A stretch of 64,000 nt of DNA from Rhizobium mongolense USDA 1844 (lineage in GTDB: Bacteria; Pseudomonadota; Alphaproteobacteria; Rhizobiales; Rhizobiaceae), in contig NZ_ATTQ01000020.1 in assembly GCF_000419765.1 (NCBI RefSeq), positions 1 to 64,000 of the forward strand, written 5' to 3'. Below are positions 45,700 to 52,742 of the stretch, piece after piece. Each line of letters opens with the position of its first letter. Position 1 is the first letter of the stretch. The translations under genes were made by a program, and so were the position numbers. The notes under the pieces were generated by a model, which saw nothing but the letters and a program-made list of their open reading frames with translations, did no database searches and was not told the DNA's origin.

Positions 45700-46090
45700 G
45701 TCGAACCACAGTTGCAGGCTTGTCCGTCGCTCGGAGCACCCCAAGGGCTTCGACGGAAATCCCGTCATCGGTAGTGACATCGATCGCCTCAGATCGGCGA
45801 TAATGAGCGTCCAAGACCGGACGTAGTTCGAATGGTGCCCTGACGAGCCAGTCTGCGAGTGTAGAGCGGTCAAGATTGACGCCCTGTCGGCTCATGATCT
45901 GGGTCTGCCGATAGAGTGGTAGGTGATCGGCGTATTAGGACACCAGCACATGAGCGATTGTCGCCTCTGTCGGCTACCCGGCCCGGATCAATCGTGCAAG
46001 CTCTGGAGCCTGGGCCACGCCGTCGGTGGAGGCACGGCAGGCATTTTTTTGGACGACGGGTGACGATGACTTATCCTGCCAGAAGGCTGG
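45700..46090 (-). pseudogene. tnpC: IS66 TnpC transposase remnant
   Basis: Minus-strand translation gives IS66-family transposase sequence interrupted by in-frame stops: NACRA..DGVAQAPELARLI, a stop, TIAHVLVS, a stop, then YADHLPLYRQTQIMSRQGVNLDRSTLADWLVRAPFELRPVLDA. After that the similarity fades. Only the central part of TnpC is present, with no tnpA/tnpB or clear terminal repeats. Its last open piece is in frame with gajA, which creates a spurious N-terminal extension. Confidence 0.8.
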
Positions 46091-46099
46091 TGATCTAAC

Positions 46100-46771
46100 C
46101 TATTTCATTCCCAGATAAGGAAGGTCCCAAGCCTGATAGATGATGACCGCGAGGGTCGTCAGGCCGGGAGATACCGCGAGCGCTATGACTGTTGCCTGCG
46201 CGACAAAGCTTCTGACGCTATAAAAGAAATTCACAATCCTACATTTGGACTTAGCCCGCGACCACGTATTGAGCGTGAAATCTACCGCGGAATGGTTGAC
46301 GTTGGTCAGGATGTTCTCCTGTTCGTACTCCTCGGCGGCGTTGGCCAAAATGTCCAACGATGGCTGTGGGCTGGCCAGTTCCCGTTCTAGCTTTCGCATG
46401 AGCGCGGTGGCTCTGAGGGCGCTGTCGTGAAGCTTTGCAGCCAATAAACCGCGGCCGAGAGCGTACTCAAATAGGGTGATCGCTAGGATAGCGACGGATG
46501 ACATGGTCGATACGATACCCAGCTTGCGCGTAATTGTTTCGTCGATGTTGGGGTAAGCCAAGAAGATGACCGAGACCCAGATTAGAACAACAGCGAGAAC
46601 CGACTGGATGAAGAGGCTGGCTCGCTCTTTGAGTACCAGGAGCCTCGCCGCCGTGAACCGAGCGCCCCTGGTACCGGCGATGACGCGATCCGTTAGGTAT
46701 TGATAGTATTCGAGTGTCTTCGGGGGGGTATTCGGAGAAGTCGTCGGCATGCTGGTTGGGGTCGTGGTCAT
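46100..46771 (-). CDS. SLATT-type two-transmembrane effector protein
   Basis: A 223-residue membrane protein. After a Pro/Thr-rich N-terminus, a helix (LEYYQYLTDRVIAGTRGARFTAARLLVLKERA) leads into two adjacent transmembrane segments (SLFIQSVLAVVLIWVSVIFLAYP and LGIVSTMSSVAILAITLFEYALG). A long helical region with LHDSALRATALMRKLERELA follows, then a hydrophobic C-terminal stretch (SFVAQATVIALAVSPGLTTLAVII). This is the SLATT (SMODS/SLOG-associating 2TM) layout, probably family 5, reported as linked to reverse transcriptases. It follows the RT gene by 9 bp and is probably its membrane-acting effector. Confidence 0.78.
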   Translation of the reverse strand: MTTTPTSMPTTSPNTPPKTLEYYQYLTDRVIAGTRGARFTAARLLVLKERASLFIQSVLAVVLIWVSVIFLAYPNIDETITRKLGIVSTMSSVAILAITLFEYALGRGLLAAKLHDSALRATALMRKLERELASPQPSLDILANAAEEYEQENILTNVNHSAVDFTLNTWSRAKSKCRIVNFFYSVRSFVAQATVIALAVSPGLTTLAVIIYQAWDLPYLGMK

Positions 46772-46780
46772 TCGCTGGCC

Positions 46781-48484
46781 TCAATATATGTCGGGATCGA
46801 CGTGTCGGATTTCGATGTCGTCGAAATCCGACACGTCCAACTCGTTTTCGGGGTCCGAGGTGAACTCGTTGTGAGCTGTGCGAGCCAAGATCAAACGCGA
46901 CAGGCGGTTCTCTCTCTCGCGCTCGGTCAGCACCTGCGACAAGTCCCTTCGCTCGTTCGTCATGTCAAAGAACGAAAGCTGCTCATTCAGGAAAAGCCTG
47001 TAGAACTGGTCGTTCTCCCCATAACGATCGTCTGTCCACTGGCTCTTTGCCGCCTCGTAGCCGTAAAGAAACATGTTCGAGCGGAGGCCGTCGGCGTTTG
47101 CGTAAGACTTCCAGTATGACGTGTCGATCGCGCCATCGATCAATCCTTCGTTCTCTGCGTGCGTAACTAGGATGGCAAGCATCGGATTCGGCATGCGAAG
47201 GCACTTCGTAAGCGCCTCGGCCTTAATCTTAATATTGAGGCGACATGCCAGATAAAGGAGCCAGAGAATTTCGCCCGTTCTCTGGTGCGCCCCCAGCATC
47301 GGCAGGCGAGAAGCGATGAAGTCGGACAGGGCAGCCAGGTTCAAATCGCCGCGCGCGTCATGACGGAGCAGGAACGCTTCAACAAGAGTATCCACCAGAG
47401 TGGTGTTTTTCCGATACGATGAAACGATGTGATCTTGGAGGAAGTCCCAATCATTACTTTGCACGAAAGCGGTCCGGCAACTCGACATGGCGAATTTCTC
47501 GACGTTCAAATTGCCGTGTCGCTTGCTCATATCGTGAACAATGTAGAAAAAACGCTCGAACGAGGCTTTATCCGGCTTCCTGGGAGGCAGGTGAGCCCGC
47601 ATGAAATCCTGCCAGCCCACATATGCGAGATGGTTCGTCGGCTCGATTGAGGTTTTCTCCTTGCCAATATCGAGTTCGAATTCGGCTGCAGCGCGCCGGA
47701 CTTCCGCGATTATTCGATGCCCCTCTTCGATTGAGTTGCAACCGAAAGTGAAATCGTCGACGAACCGTGAGGCGTCGCCCTTCTTCATTGCCAAGGCGTC
47801 GTCAATTGTCTTGTCGATGCGCGATGCGACTACCTCGGCGAGGATTCTTGAAGTGTCGGGACCGACGGGTAGGCCCGTGGTCTGCCCGCCTTGTGCATTC
47901 CGAACCAGCAACCCGAGTTGGTTGCCGAATAGAGTCGGCCTGCTCGTGGTATCTGTTGTCTTACCGTGCACAGCCCACGGTATCGATCCTGTGTACACCG
48001 AGTGGTAGAAAGCACGTACGTCGGTGGTGACAGTATATTCGAACCGCGGTGACAACTGAGATGTAAACTCGTCGCGCCGAGCGAAGACGGGGCGGCGTAG
48101 TGCTCGCTGTCCGCCCCAATCGAAAATCGATTCCGACAGAGAATAGTTTGATTGGTGCTCCACTGCTTGGAGCGCACTATAGTGCTTGGCAATCAAAGCA
48201 GACGTAAAGAGGTGAGAAATCGGATTTATCACCGAGTGAAGGCGATCTGTGTTGTTGAAGCGCGGGTAATAAAATGTGGCCTTCTCGGACACAAACCTCT
48301 GATAGGCAGGTCTCCCCTTGATTTTTGGCAGCTGTCTTATTTGTTTGAGCAGTGAAGCTCCCTTAGCGCCAAAGCCCCGAGCCGAGAAGCACGGAGGCAA
48401 TTCGGGTGCGAAGTACCCGTAATCCAACAACCTTCGGAACCGCTCAGCCTCCGACCTGATTTTTGCCACGGCGATCTCCCTCAA
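46781..48484 (-). CDS. Defence-associated reverse transcriptase (DRT-like, SLATT-linked)
   Basis: A 567-residue reverse transcriptase of the unknown-group/DRT kind. Motif A is TVTTDVRAFYHSVY (D155), motif B QGGQTTGLPVGPDTSR (about 198-213), and the catalytic box RFVDDFTF (about 240-247, the YxDD equivalent). The C-terminal half is long and helical with no recognised enzyme domain. Unlike retrons or group II introns there is no maturase or HNH domain. It pairs with a SLATT membrane protein in a two-gene operon, a known anti-phage layout. Start ATG 48484; upstream lies a 550-bp region with strong inverted repeats. Confidence 0.85.
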   Translation of the reverse strand: MREIAVAKIRSEAERFRRLLDYGYFAPELPPCFSARGFGAKGASLLKQIRQLPKIKGRPAYQRFVSEKATFYYPRFNNTDRLHSVINPISHLFTSALIAKHYSALQAVEHQSNYSLSESIFDWGGQRALRRPVFARRDEFTSQLSPRFEYTVTTDVRAFYHSVYTGSIPWAVHGKTTDTTSRPTLFGNQLGLLVRNAQGGQTTGLPVGPDTSRILAEVVASRIDKTIDDALAMKKGDASRFVDDFTFGCNSIEEGHRIIAEVRRAAAEFELDIGKEKTSIEPTNHLAYVGWQDFMRAHLPPRKPDKASFERFFYIVHDMSKRHGNLNVEKFAMSSCRTAFVQSNDWDFLQDHIVSSYRKNTTLVDTLVEAFLLRHDARGDLNLAALSDFIASRLPMLGAHQRTGEILWLLYLACRLNIKIKAEALTKCLRMPNPMLAILVTHAENEGLIDGAIDTSYWKSYANADGLRSNMFLYGYEAAKSQWTDDRYGENDQFYRLFLNEQLSFFDMTNERRDLSQVLTERERENRLSRLILARTAHNEFTSDPENELDVSDFDDIEIRHVDPDIY

Positions 48485-49041
48485 CCCAGTATGGTATCTC
48501 TAAAGCCACTGCTGGTTGATTTGGCAAGAGGGCGATGAGCCGATGAGAATAACTTCTTAGCCAGACACTCCAAATCTGCTGAGTCGTCCGCAGCCCGGCC
48601 CGCAGTCGGTTCAACAATGCCAGCTCACGCCACACATGTTGTAACGAGATCGGGCTCTCCTATGGTAAGGCCCTTGAGGAAATCATGAGCAAAGCCCGCA
48701 TCTGATCGCCGCCGTTCTCGGCAGTGAGGCCATTTTTTTTGGAAACCTCACTGATTGCTATCGCCGCGCTCGTTTAACTGAGAACGGAAGCCGAAGCCGC
48801 AGCAAGGAACGACTGTTCCACACGGGCGATGCTCGTCACAACTACTCGTCTTGTTCGAGATGATTGCCAATCGGCACGGCGGCTTTGTTTTGGCGATTTC
48901 GTCGCGTCAATTAGGGCGAATAGTATTCAAGGCCGAAAGCATCGGGTCATTCGGCATTCGTTGCTTTCCAGGTAAGCCGCTCGGTGATGTAGCCATCCCA
49001 ACACCGGTCAGCTGGCGGGTGCCCGACCTGAGAGATCAGAA
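48485..49041. other. Non-coding region upstream of RT operon
   Basis: About 555 bp with no convincing protein. It contains the nested inverted repeat at 48713-48786 (listed separately). It is AT-richer than the core genome. Some DRT systems use a non-coding RNA encoded just upstream of the RT; this is the place where one would be expected. Confidence 0.45.
48713..48786 (-). ncRNA. Structured RNA candidate upstream of reverse transcriptase
   Basis: Nested inverted repeats: outer stem CGTTCTC (48713-48719) with GAGAACG (48780-48786), inner perfect 8-bp stem CAGTGAGG (48722-48729) with CCTCACTG (48746-48753). On the minus strand the inner loop carries an A-run. It is about 230 bp upstream of the RT start. 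Could be a template or regulatory RNA of the RT system, or simply a terminator-like structure. Confidence 0.35.
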
Positions 49042-49343
49042 TGGTGTCCACGAGAGGATTCGAACCTCCGACCCCAGGATTCATACCACTTCGGCTTTAG
49101 CCGCCGTCCTAGGACGTTCGTGGTCTGGACTGTCCCTTCACCGTGAGCCTTTCGACTTTTAGGTGCTGCCCATCCAGTCTCTACACCTTCACCAGGTTTC
49201 CCTGGAGCTTGGCTCGGGATTGGCATGCTGAGAGTTCAGCGAAGCGTTCCCCGACTTTGAGCAGATCGACTACACCCTTTCGATGTGCAGCCCCCAATTT
49301 ACAACTAGGAATCCTGTGCTCTATCCTACTGAGCTACGTGGAC
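49042..49343 (-). tRNA. tRNA-Arg(CCU), interrupted by group I intron
   Basis: Exon 1 (49343-49307) is acceptor GTCCACG, D-arm GCTC...GAGC and anticodon 5' arm CAGGA-TTCCT. Exon 2 (49081-49042) is AA-TCCTG, variable loop, T-arm GGAGG-TTCGAAT-CCTCT, acceptor CGTGGAC, discriminator A and encoded CCA. Joining them gives a full cloverleaf with anticodon CCU. The 225-nt insert sits right after the anticodon. This gene is different in sequence from the truncated tRNA-Arg(CCU) at 20.4 kb. Confidence 0.93.
49082..49306 (-). ncRNA. Self-splicing group I intron (IC3-like) in tRNA-Arg(CCU)
   Basis: A 225-nt intron following U of the anticodon CCU and ending in G (TATG before the 3' exon), as group I introns require. 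The core sequence AATCCCGAGCCAAGC (P4/Q region) and later AGACTGGATGGGC and GGGACAGTCC (R/S, P7 region) are typical group I elements. A GGGGG run 12 nt into the intron can pair with exon UUCCU as the internal guide (P1), with a U-G wobble at the splice site. No homing endonuclease is encoded. The tRNA-Arg(CCU) intron of Agrobacterium, about 250 nt, is the known relative. Confidence 0.92.
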
Positions 49344-49462
49344 AAACCGATCATTTCCTGGAGGTTCGTACCCGATGCGGCCAGGAATATCAACACCAAG
49401 ATCATCACTGCGCTAGGGGACTTAACCGCCTTTGTAAGTTACCAAAAAAAGCCGGCCGACAT

Positions 49463-50041
49463 TTATCGACTAAGCCAACGCGACCAATTTCGTTTCGCGG
49501 TGACGAAGTTCGTGACCAATGCCTCCACGTCGAACAAGAAGTCCGAAAGCAAAATTGGGTCGCTGCCATCGACTTCGTCGGCGTCGAGATGTTCGTTCAT
49601 CCAGGAACGAGGTCTCCGCTCCCGCAAGTATGTTCTCGGGTCCCTGAAGTTTTCCATGGCCTCCAAAATTCCGCCAAGGTCCGCACAGGTGTCCTCGAGA
49701 TAGTCGCTATCTATTGCGTTCAGCGTCATCTGGTGGCCGGGTCCGGCTATCGCGCGCCGGAGAAGCTGCATAGCCTGATGCCCATCCTCATGCATTGCCC
49801 AAGATTGGATTCCATTGCGAGCAAGCTCATCGTCGGAAAGGTCTAGCAGCGTCTTTGTGATGAACGGCGGATAGGCGTTCGCGACCGGTTGGAAATCCGA
49901 TTCCGCGATGGCCCTGTCCCAGAGTTCAAGGAAGCTGTCCAACTGGCTCTCTCTTCCGAAAGAGCCCACATAGCTGCGCAGGATTGAAAGTGGGCGTCTC
50001 AATGAGACATCATGATGAATCTGATCCGCTACCGCGAGCAT
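49463..50041 (-). CDS. Hypothetical protein
   Basis: A 192-residue acidic, helical protein not recognised. Stretches such as WDRAIAESDFQPVANAYPPFITKTLLDLSDDELARNGIQSWAMHEDGHQAMQLLRRAI suggest a compact all-helix fold; the motif MHEDGHQA could bind metal, but only by appearance. No signal peptide or membrane segment. It lies 120 bp upstream (in tRNA orientation) of the intron-bearing tRNA gene. Could be the last island gene or the first gene of the following region. Confidence 0.5.
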   Translation of the reverse strand: MLAVADQIHHDVSLRRPLSILRSYVGSFGRESQLDSFLELWDRAIAESDFQPVANAYPPFITKTLLDLSDDELARNGIQSWAMHEDGHQAMQLLRRAIAGPGHQMTLNAIDSDYLEDTCADLGGILEAMENFRDPRTYLRERRPRSWMNEHLDADEVDGSDPILLSDFLFDVEALVTNFVTAKRNWSRWLSR

Positions 50042-50237
50042 ACTTTTCCCCTCTTTGCCAAGAGCTAGCCAGCAATAGGAAAAGGCCGGACGAAGTCGTC
50101 GGTGTCAACAGATACCGTCGCAGCGAGCTTCCTGAGCGAACCGGGAATGCTAGCAGTCACCGAAACCCATAATGCAAATGGGTTTCATTCGACCGGTAGA
50201 TGATTTAGCCGTTACGACACTCTCGTCATGCCAGAAA

Positions 50238-51290
50238 CTAGGCTTCTCGGAAAACAATCGACGTCGGACTGCCAACCCTGACTTCTTGCCCCCCTCTTGC
50301 TAATGATCCATCTTCGTTCCGCCGGAAGGGCACAATCATATCGCTGTCCTCATTCGCGACGTAGAGCCAGCATTGATCAGGGTCCATGGCGAAGAAGCGC
50401 GGTGTCTGGCCTTCTGAGCATGTCCAGTGGCTTGCTGTCAGCTGTCCGTTGAAAGCAACGGAGAACGTCGTGATTGAATCATGGCCTCGGTTCGAAGTGT
50501 ATAGGTGCCGGCCGTCTGCGCTGATCTCAATCTCTGAGGCTCGGCTGTTACCGCAAAAGTTTCGTGGAAGAGCGGACAACACGTCTACGCTGGTCAGCAC
50601 ACCCTGTCGGTCGTCAAAGTCATAAGTGGTGACGGTGGAGTCCAGTTCGTTCAACACATACGCTTTGGGCAATGTCGGATGAAATGCGATGTGTCTTGGC
50701 CCGGCGTTCTCGCGGGCCGGTTCGCGATGGACGATGCTAAGATGACCGGAAGCCTCATCGAGCTTCAAAACCGTGACCTGATCATTTCCCTTCTCCGGCA
50801 CAACGATCCATTTGCCAGAGGGCGAAAAGGGCGAGTGGTGCGGGCGGCCGTAGTCTTGTTCGAGCTTATGGGGGCCGAGAGTGCCCTTTAATTCGCAGAG
50901 GTCAGCGATTGCAGAGAGGCTTCCGTCTTCACTGACAGGTAAACTTACCAGGCTGTCGGTCTTGTAGTTCGGAACGACAAGCCAGCGATTGGTATGGTTC
51001 AGAGCGAGATGGACTGGATTTCGCCCGCGCGTCGACTGCTTTCCGGTGGCCTCGATCCGGCCGTCCGGCGAAATGGCATAGGACGTTACAAGATCGAGGT
51101 CGCCATGAACGGAATAAAGAACGTCCAACGTTGGGTGGAGGGCAAGAAACGATGGGTTTTCTTCCGTCGGCAGAACCTGAAGGAGAGACCAGCTTCCAGT
51201 CGAACTATCGACCTTGTAGACGCTAATGCCTTCCCCGCGAGCGTTGCGCTCACGGGTCGTTCTGCAGCCGACGTAGGCAAAGAGGGTCAT
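50238..51290 (-). CDS. Lactonase-family beta-propeller protein
   Basis: A 350-residue seven-bladed propeller of the lactonase family (6-phosphogluconolactonase/carboxy-muconate lactonase fold): repeated blades such as NPSFLALHPTLDVLYSV, NPVHLALNHTNRWLVVPNY, GPRHIAFHPTLPKAYVLNE and TPRFFAMDPDQCWLYVANE. It likely opens a sugar- or acid-lactone. No signal peptide, so cytoplasmic. Its start overlaps the dctA stop by 4 bp on the same strand, so it is the second gene of a dctA operon under the 26-bp operator at 52628. Confidence 0.85.
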   Translation of the reverse strand: MTLFAYVGCRTTRERNARGEGISVYKVDSSTGSWSLLQVLPTEENPSFLALHPTLDVLYSVHGDLDLVTSYAISPDGRIEATGKQSTRGRNPVHLALNHTNRWLVVPNYKTDSLVSLPVSEDGSLSAIADLCELKGTLGPHKLEQDYGRPHHSPFSPSGKWIVVPEKGNDQVTVLKLDEASGHLSIVHREPARENAGPRHIAFHPTLPKAYVLNELDSTVTTYDFDDRQGVLTSVDVLSALPRNFCGNSRASEIEISADGRHLYTSNRGHDSITTFSVAFNGQLTASHWTCSEGQTPRFFAMDPDQCWLYVANEDSDMIVPFRRNEDGSLARGGQEVRVGSPTSIVFREA

Positions 51291-52600
51291 GCCGTCCTCG
51301 TGCTCGATGTTTCAGGAAGGACCGGACCCTCGATGGTGATCTGTATCTCGCCCGCGAGCACGGCGCGCGCTCTCTCGCGGTCCAGCTTGCCTTCCCACTG
51401 AGCAACGAAGACGGTTGCGACGGCATTGCCGATGAACGAGGTGACTGCCCGAGCTTCGCCCATGAAGCGGTCAACGCCGATCAGAAGACCGATAGCGGGA
51501 AGCGGGATGGTGCCCACGCTGGCAAGTGTCGCAGCTAAGGCCACGAAGCCGCCACCCGGCACACCGCTCATCCCCTTCGAGGTGAACGAGCCGATCAAAA
51601 GGATGACGATTTGTTGGGTGGGCGTCAGCTCGATGTTGAGAGCCTGCGACAGGAAGACGACCGCCATGGTCAGGTAGATGCAGACCCCGTCTATATTAAA
51701 GGCATAGCCTGTCGGGGCGACGAGCCCGACGATCGTCTTGTCACAACCCATCTGTTCGAGCTTCTGCAGAAGACGAGGCAGAGCTGGTTCGGCACTGCCC
51801 GCGCCAAGGACGATGACAATCTCGTCTTTGAGGAACACGACCAGACGCCAAATGCTGACCCCAGCGTAACGGGAGACTGCCCCGAGGACGACAAAAATGA
51901 ATATCCCGCAGGTGATATAGAAGGCGATCATCAGCTTTAGATACGGCAACAGGCTTCCTGCGCCGAACTTGCCGATGGTGAAAGCCATCGCGCCGAAAGC
52001 ACCAAGGGGTGCCAGATACATCAGGAAGCCGACAATCTTGAAGAAAAGATCGGACACCTGTTCGATAACCCGGGTAAGCTCGTCGCTGGCACGACCGGCG
52101 CGAGCCAAGGCGCATCCGGTCAGCACCGCGATGAACACGACAGGCAGAATTTCGCCATTTACGAACGCGGACACGAAGGTGTCAGGAATGATCTTGAGGA
52201 AAAAGTCTACGAGGTGCTGGGATTCCGCAGTCTTCGCGAATCCCGCAACAGCATCGGCATTGAGCGATGAGGGATCGATGTTCATCCCCTTGCCGGGCGC
52301 AATGATGTGCGCGACGATTAGGCCGATGAACAACGCAGCGGTTGTCAGGACTTCAAAATAGACGACGGTCGTGAGACCGACACGTCCCAACGCCTTCATA
52401 TCGGACATTCTGGCAATGCCGATAACGATGATCGTGAAGATCACCGGCGCGACTACCATTTTCAGTAGCTTGATAAAGCCGTCACCGAGCGGTTTGAAGT
52501 CCACACCGAGAGATGGAAAGTAGTGACCGACAAGAATGCCGAGCACAGCGCCGATGATAACTTGAACATAAAGGGGTTTTAGGTAACGGGCAGAAGCCAT
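51287..52600 (-). CDS. dctA: DctA, C4-dicarboxylate:cation symporter
   Basis: A 437-residue DAACS-family symporter with about eight transmembrane helices. The N-terminus (LYVQVIIGAVLGILVGHYFP) and the family motifs (TGYAFNIDGVCIYLTMAVVFLSQA, TSKGMSGVPGGGFVALAATL, VDRFMGEARAVTSFIGNAVATVFVAQWEG) match DctA/GltP. It imports succinate, malate or fumarate, or a related acid. The chromosomal or symbiotic dctA of rhizobia is normally next to dctBD; here it is instead with aconitase genes, so it is probably a paralogue with a specialised substrate. Operator at 52628-52653. Confidence 0.93.
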   Translation of the reverse strand: MASARYLKPLYVQVIIGAVLGILVGHYFPSLGVDFKPLGDGFIKLLKMVVAPVIFTIIVIGIARMSDMKALGRVGLTTVVYFEVLTTAALFIGLIVAHIIAPGKGMNIDPSSLNADAVAGFAKTAESQHLVDFFLKIIPDTFVSAFVNGEILPVVFIAVLTGCALARAGRASDELTRVIEQVSDLFFKIVGFLMYLAPLGAFGAMAFTIGKFGAGSLLPYLKLMIAFYITCGIFIFVVLGAVSRYAGVSIWRLVVFLKDEIVIVLGAGSAEPALPRLLQKLEQMGCDKTIVGLVAPTGYAFNIDGVCIYLTMAVVFLSQALNIELTPTQQIVILLIGSFTSKGMSGVPGGGFVALAATLASVGTIPLPAIGLLIGVDRFMGEARAVTSFIGNAVATVFVAQWEGKLDRERARAVLAGEIQITIEGPVLPETSSTRTA

Positions 52601-52627
52601 GACGAGCCTCCCAGACTTTGTCGTAGA

Positions 52628-52653
52628 TTGGCTTTTAGGATATTAAAATGCAG
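52628..52653. promoter_or_regulatory. Shared 26-bp palindromic operator, copy a (dctA-lactonase promoter)
   Basis: Left half TTGGCTTTTA, 6-bp centre, right half TAAAATGCAG. It lies 28 bp upstream of the dctA start codon. One of six copies with identical length. Confidence 0.7.
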
Positions 52654-52742
52654 TTGTGAAGCCTTTAACTGTTAATGCGACAAAAAGTAATTGGTTTTTC
52701 GTCGCCGTCGGCTGCAAGCGAGCATTGGGCGTGGCCGTCTGA

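Noticed and set aside
45602..45895. N-terminal extension of gajA as a real fusion with a transposase domain
   Set aside because: The segment is an IS66 remnant with stops just upstream; a strong ribosome-binding site lies at the true start.
20387..49041. CRISPR array or cas genes in the island
   Set aside because: No regularly spaced identical repeats and no Cas-like protein were seen; the GGNGTCT repeats are too few and imperfect.
49082..49306. Insertion in the 49-kb tRNA-Arg as an island att junction
   Set aside because: Exon ends and internal core fit a group I intron exactly, both halves of the acceptor stem pair with each other, and only 225 nt intervene.
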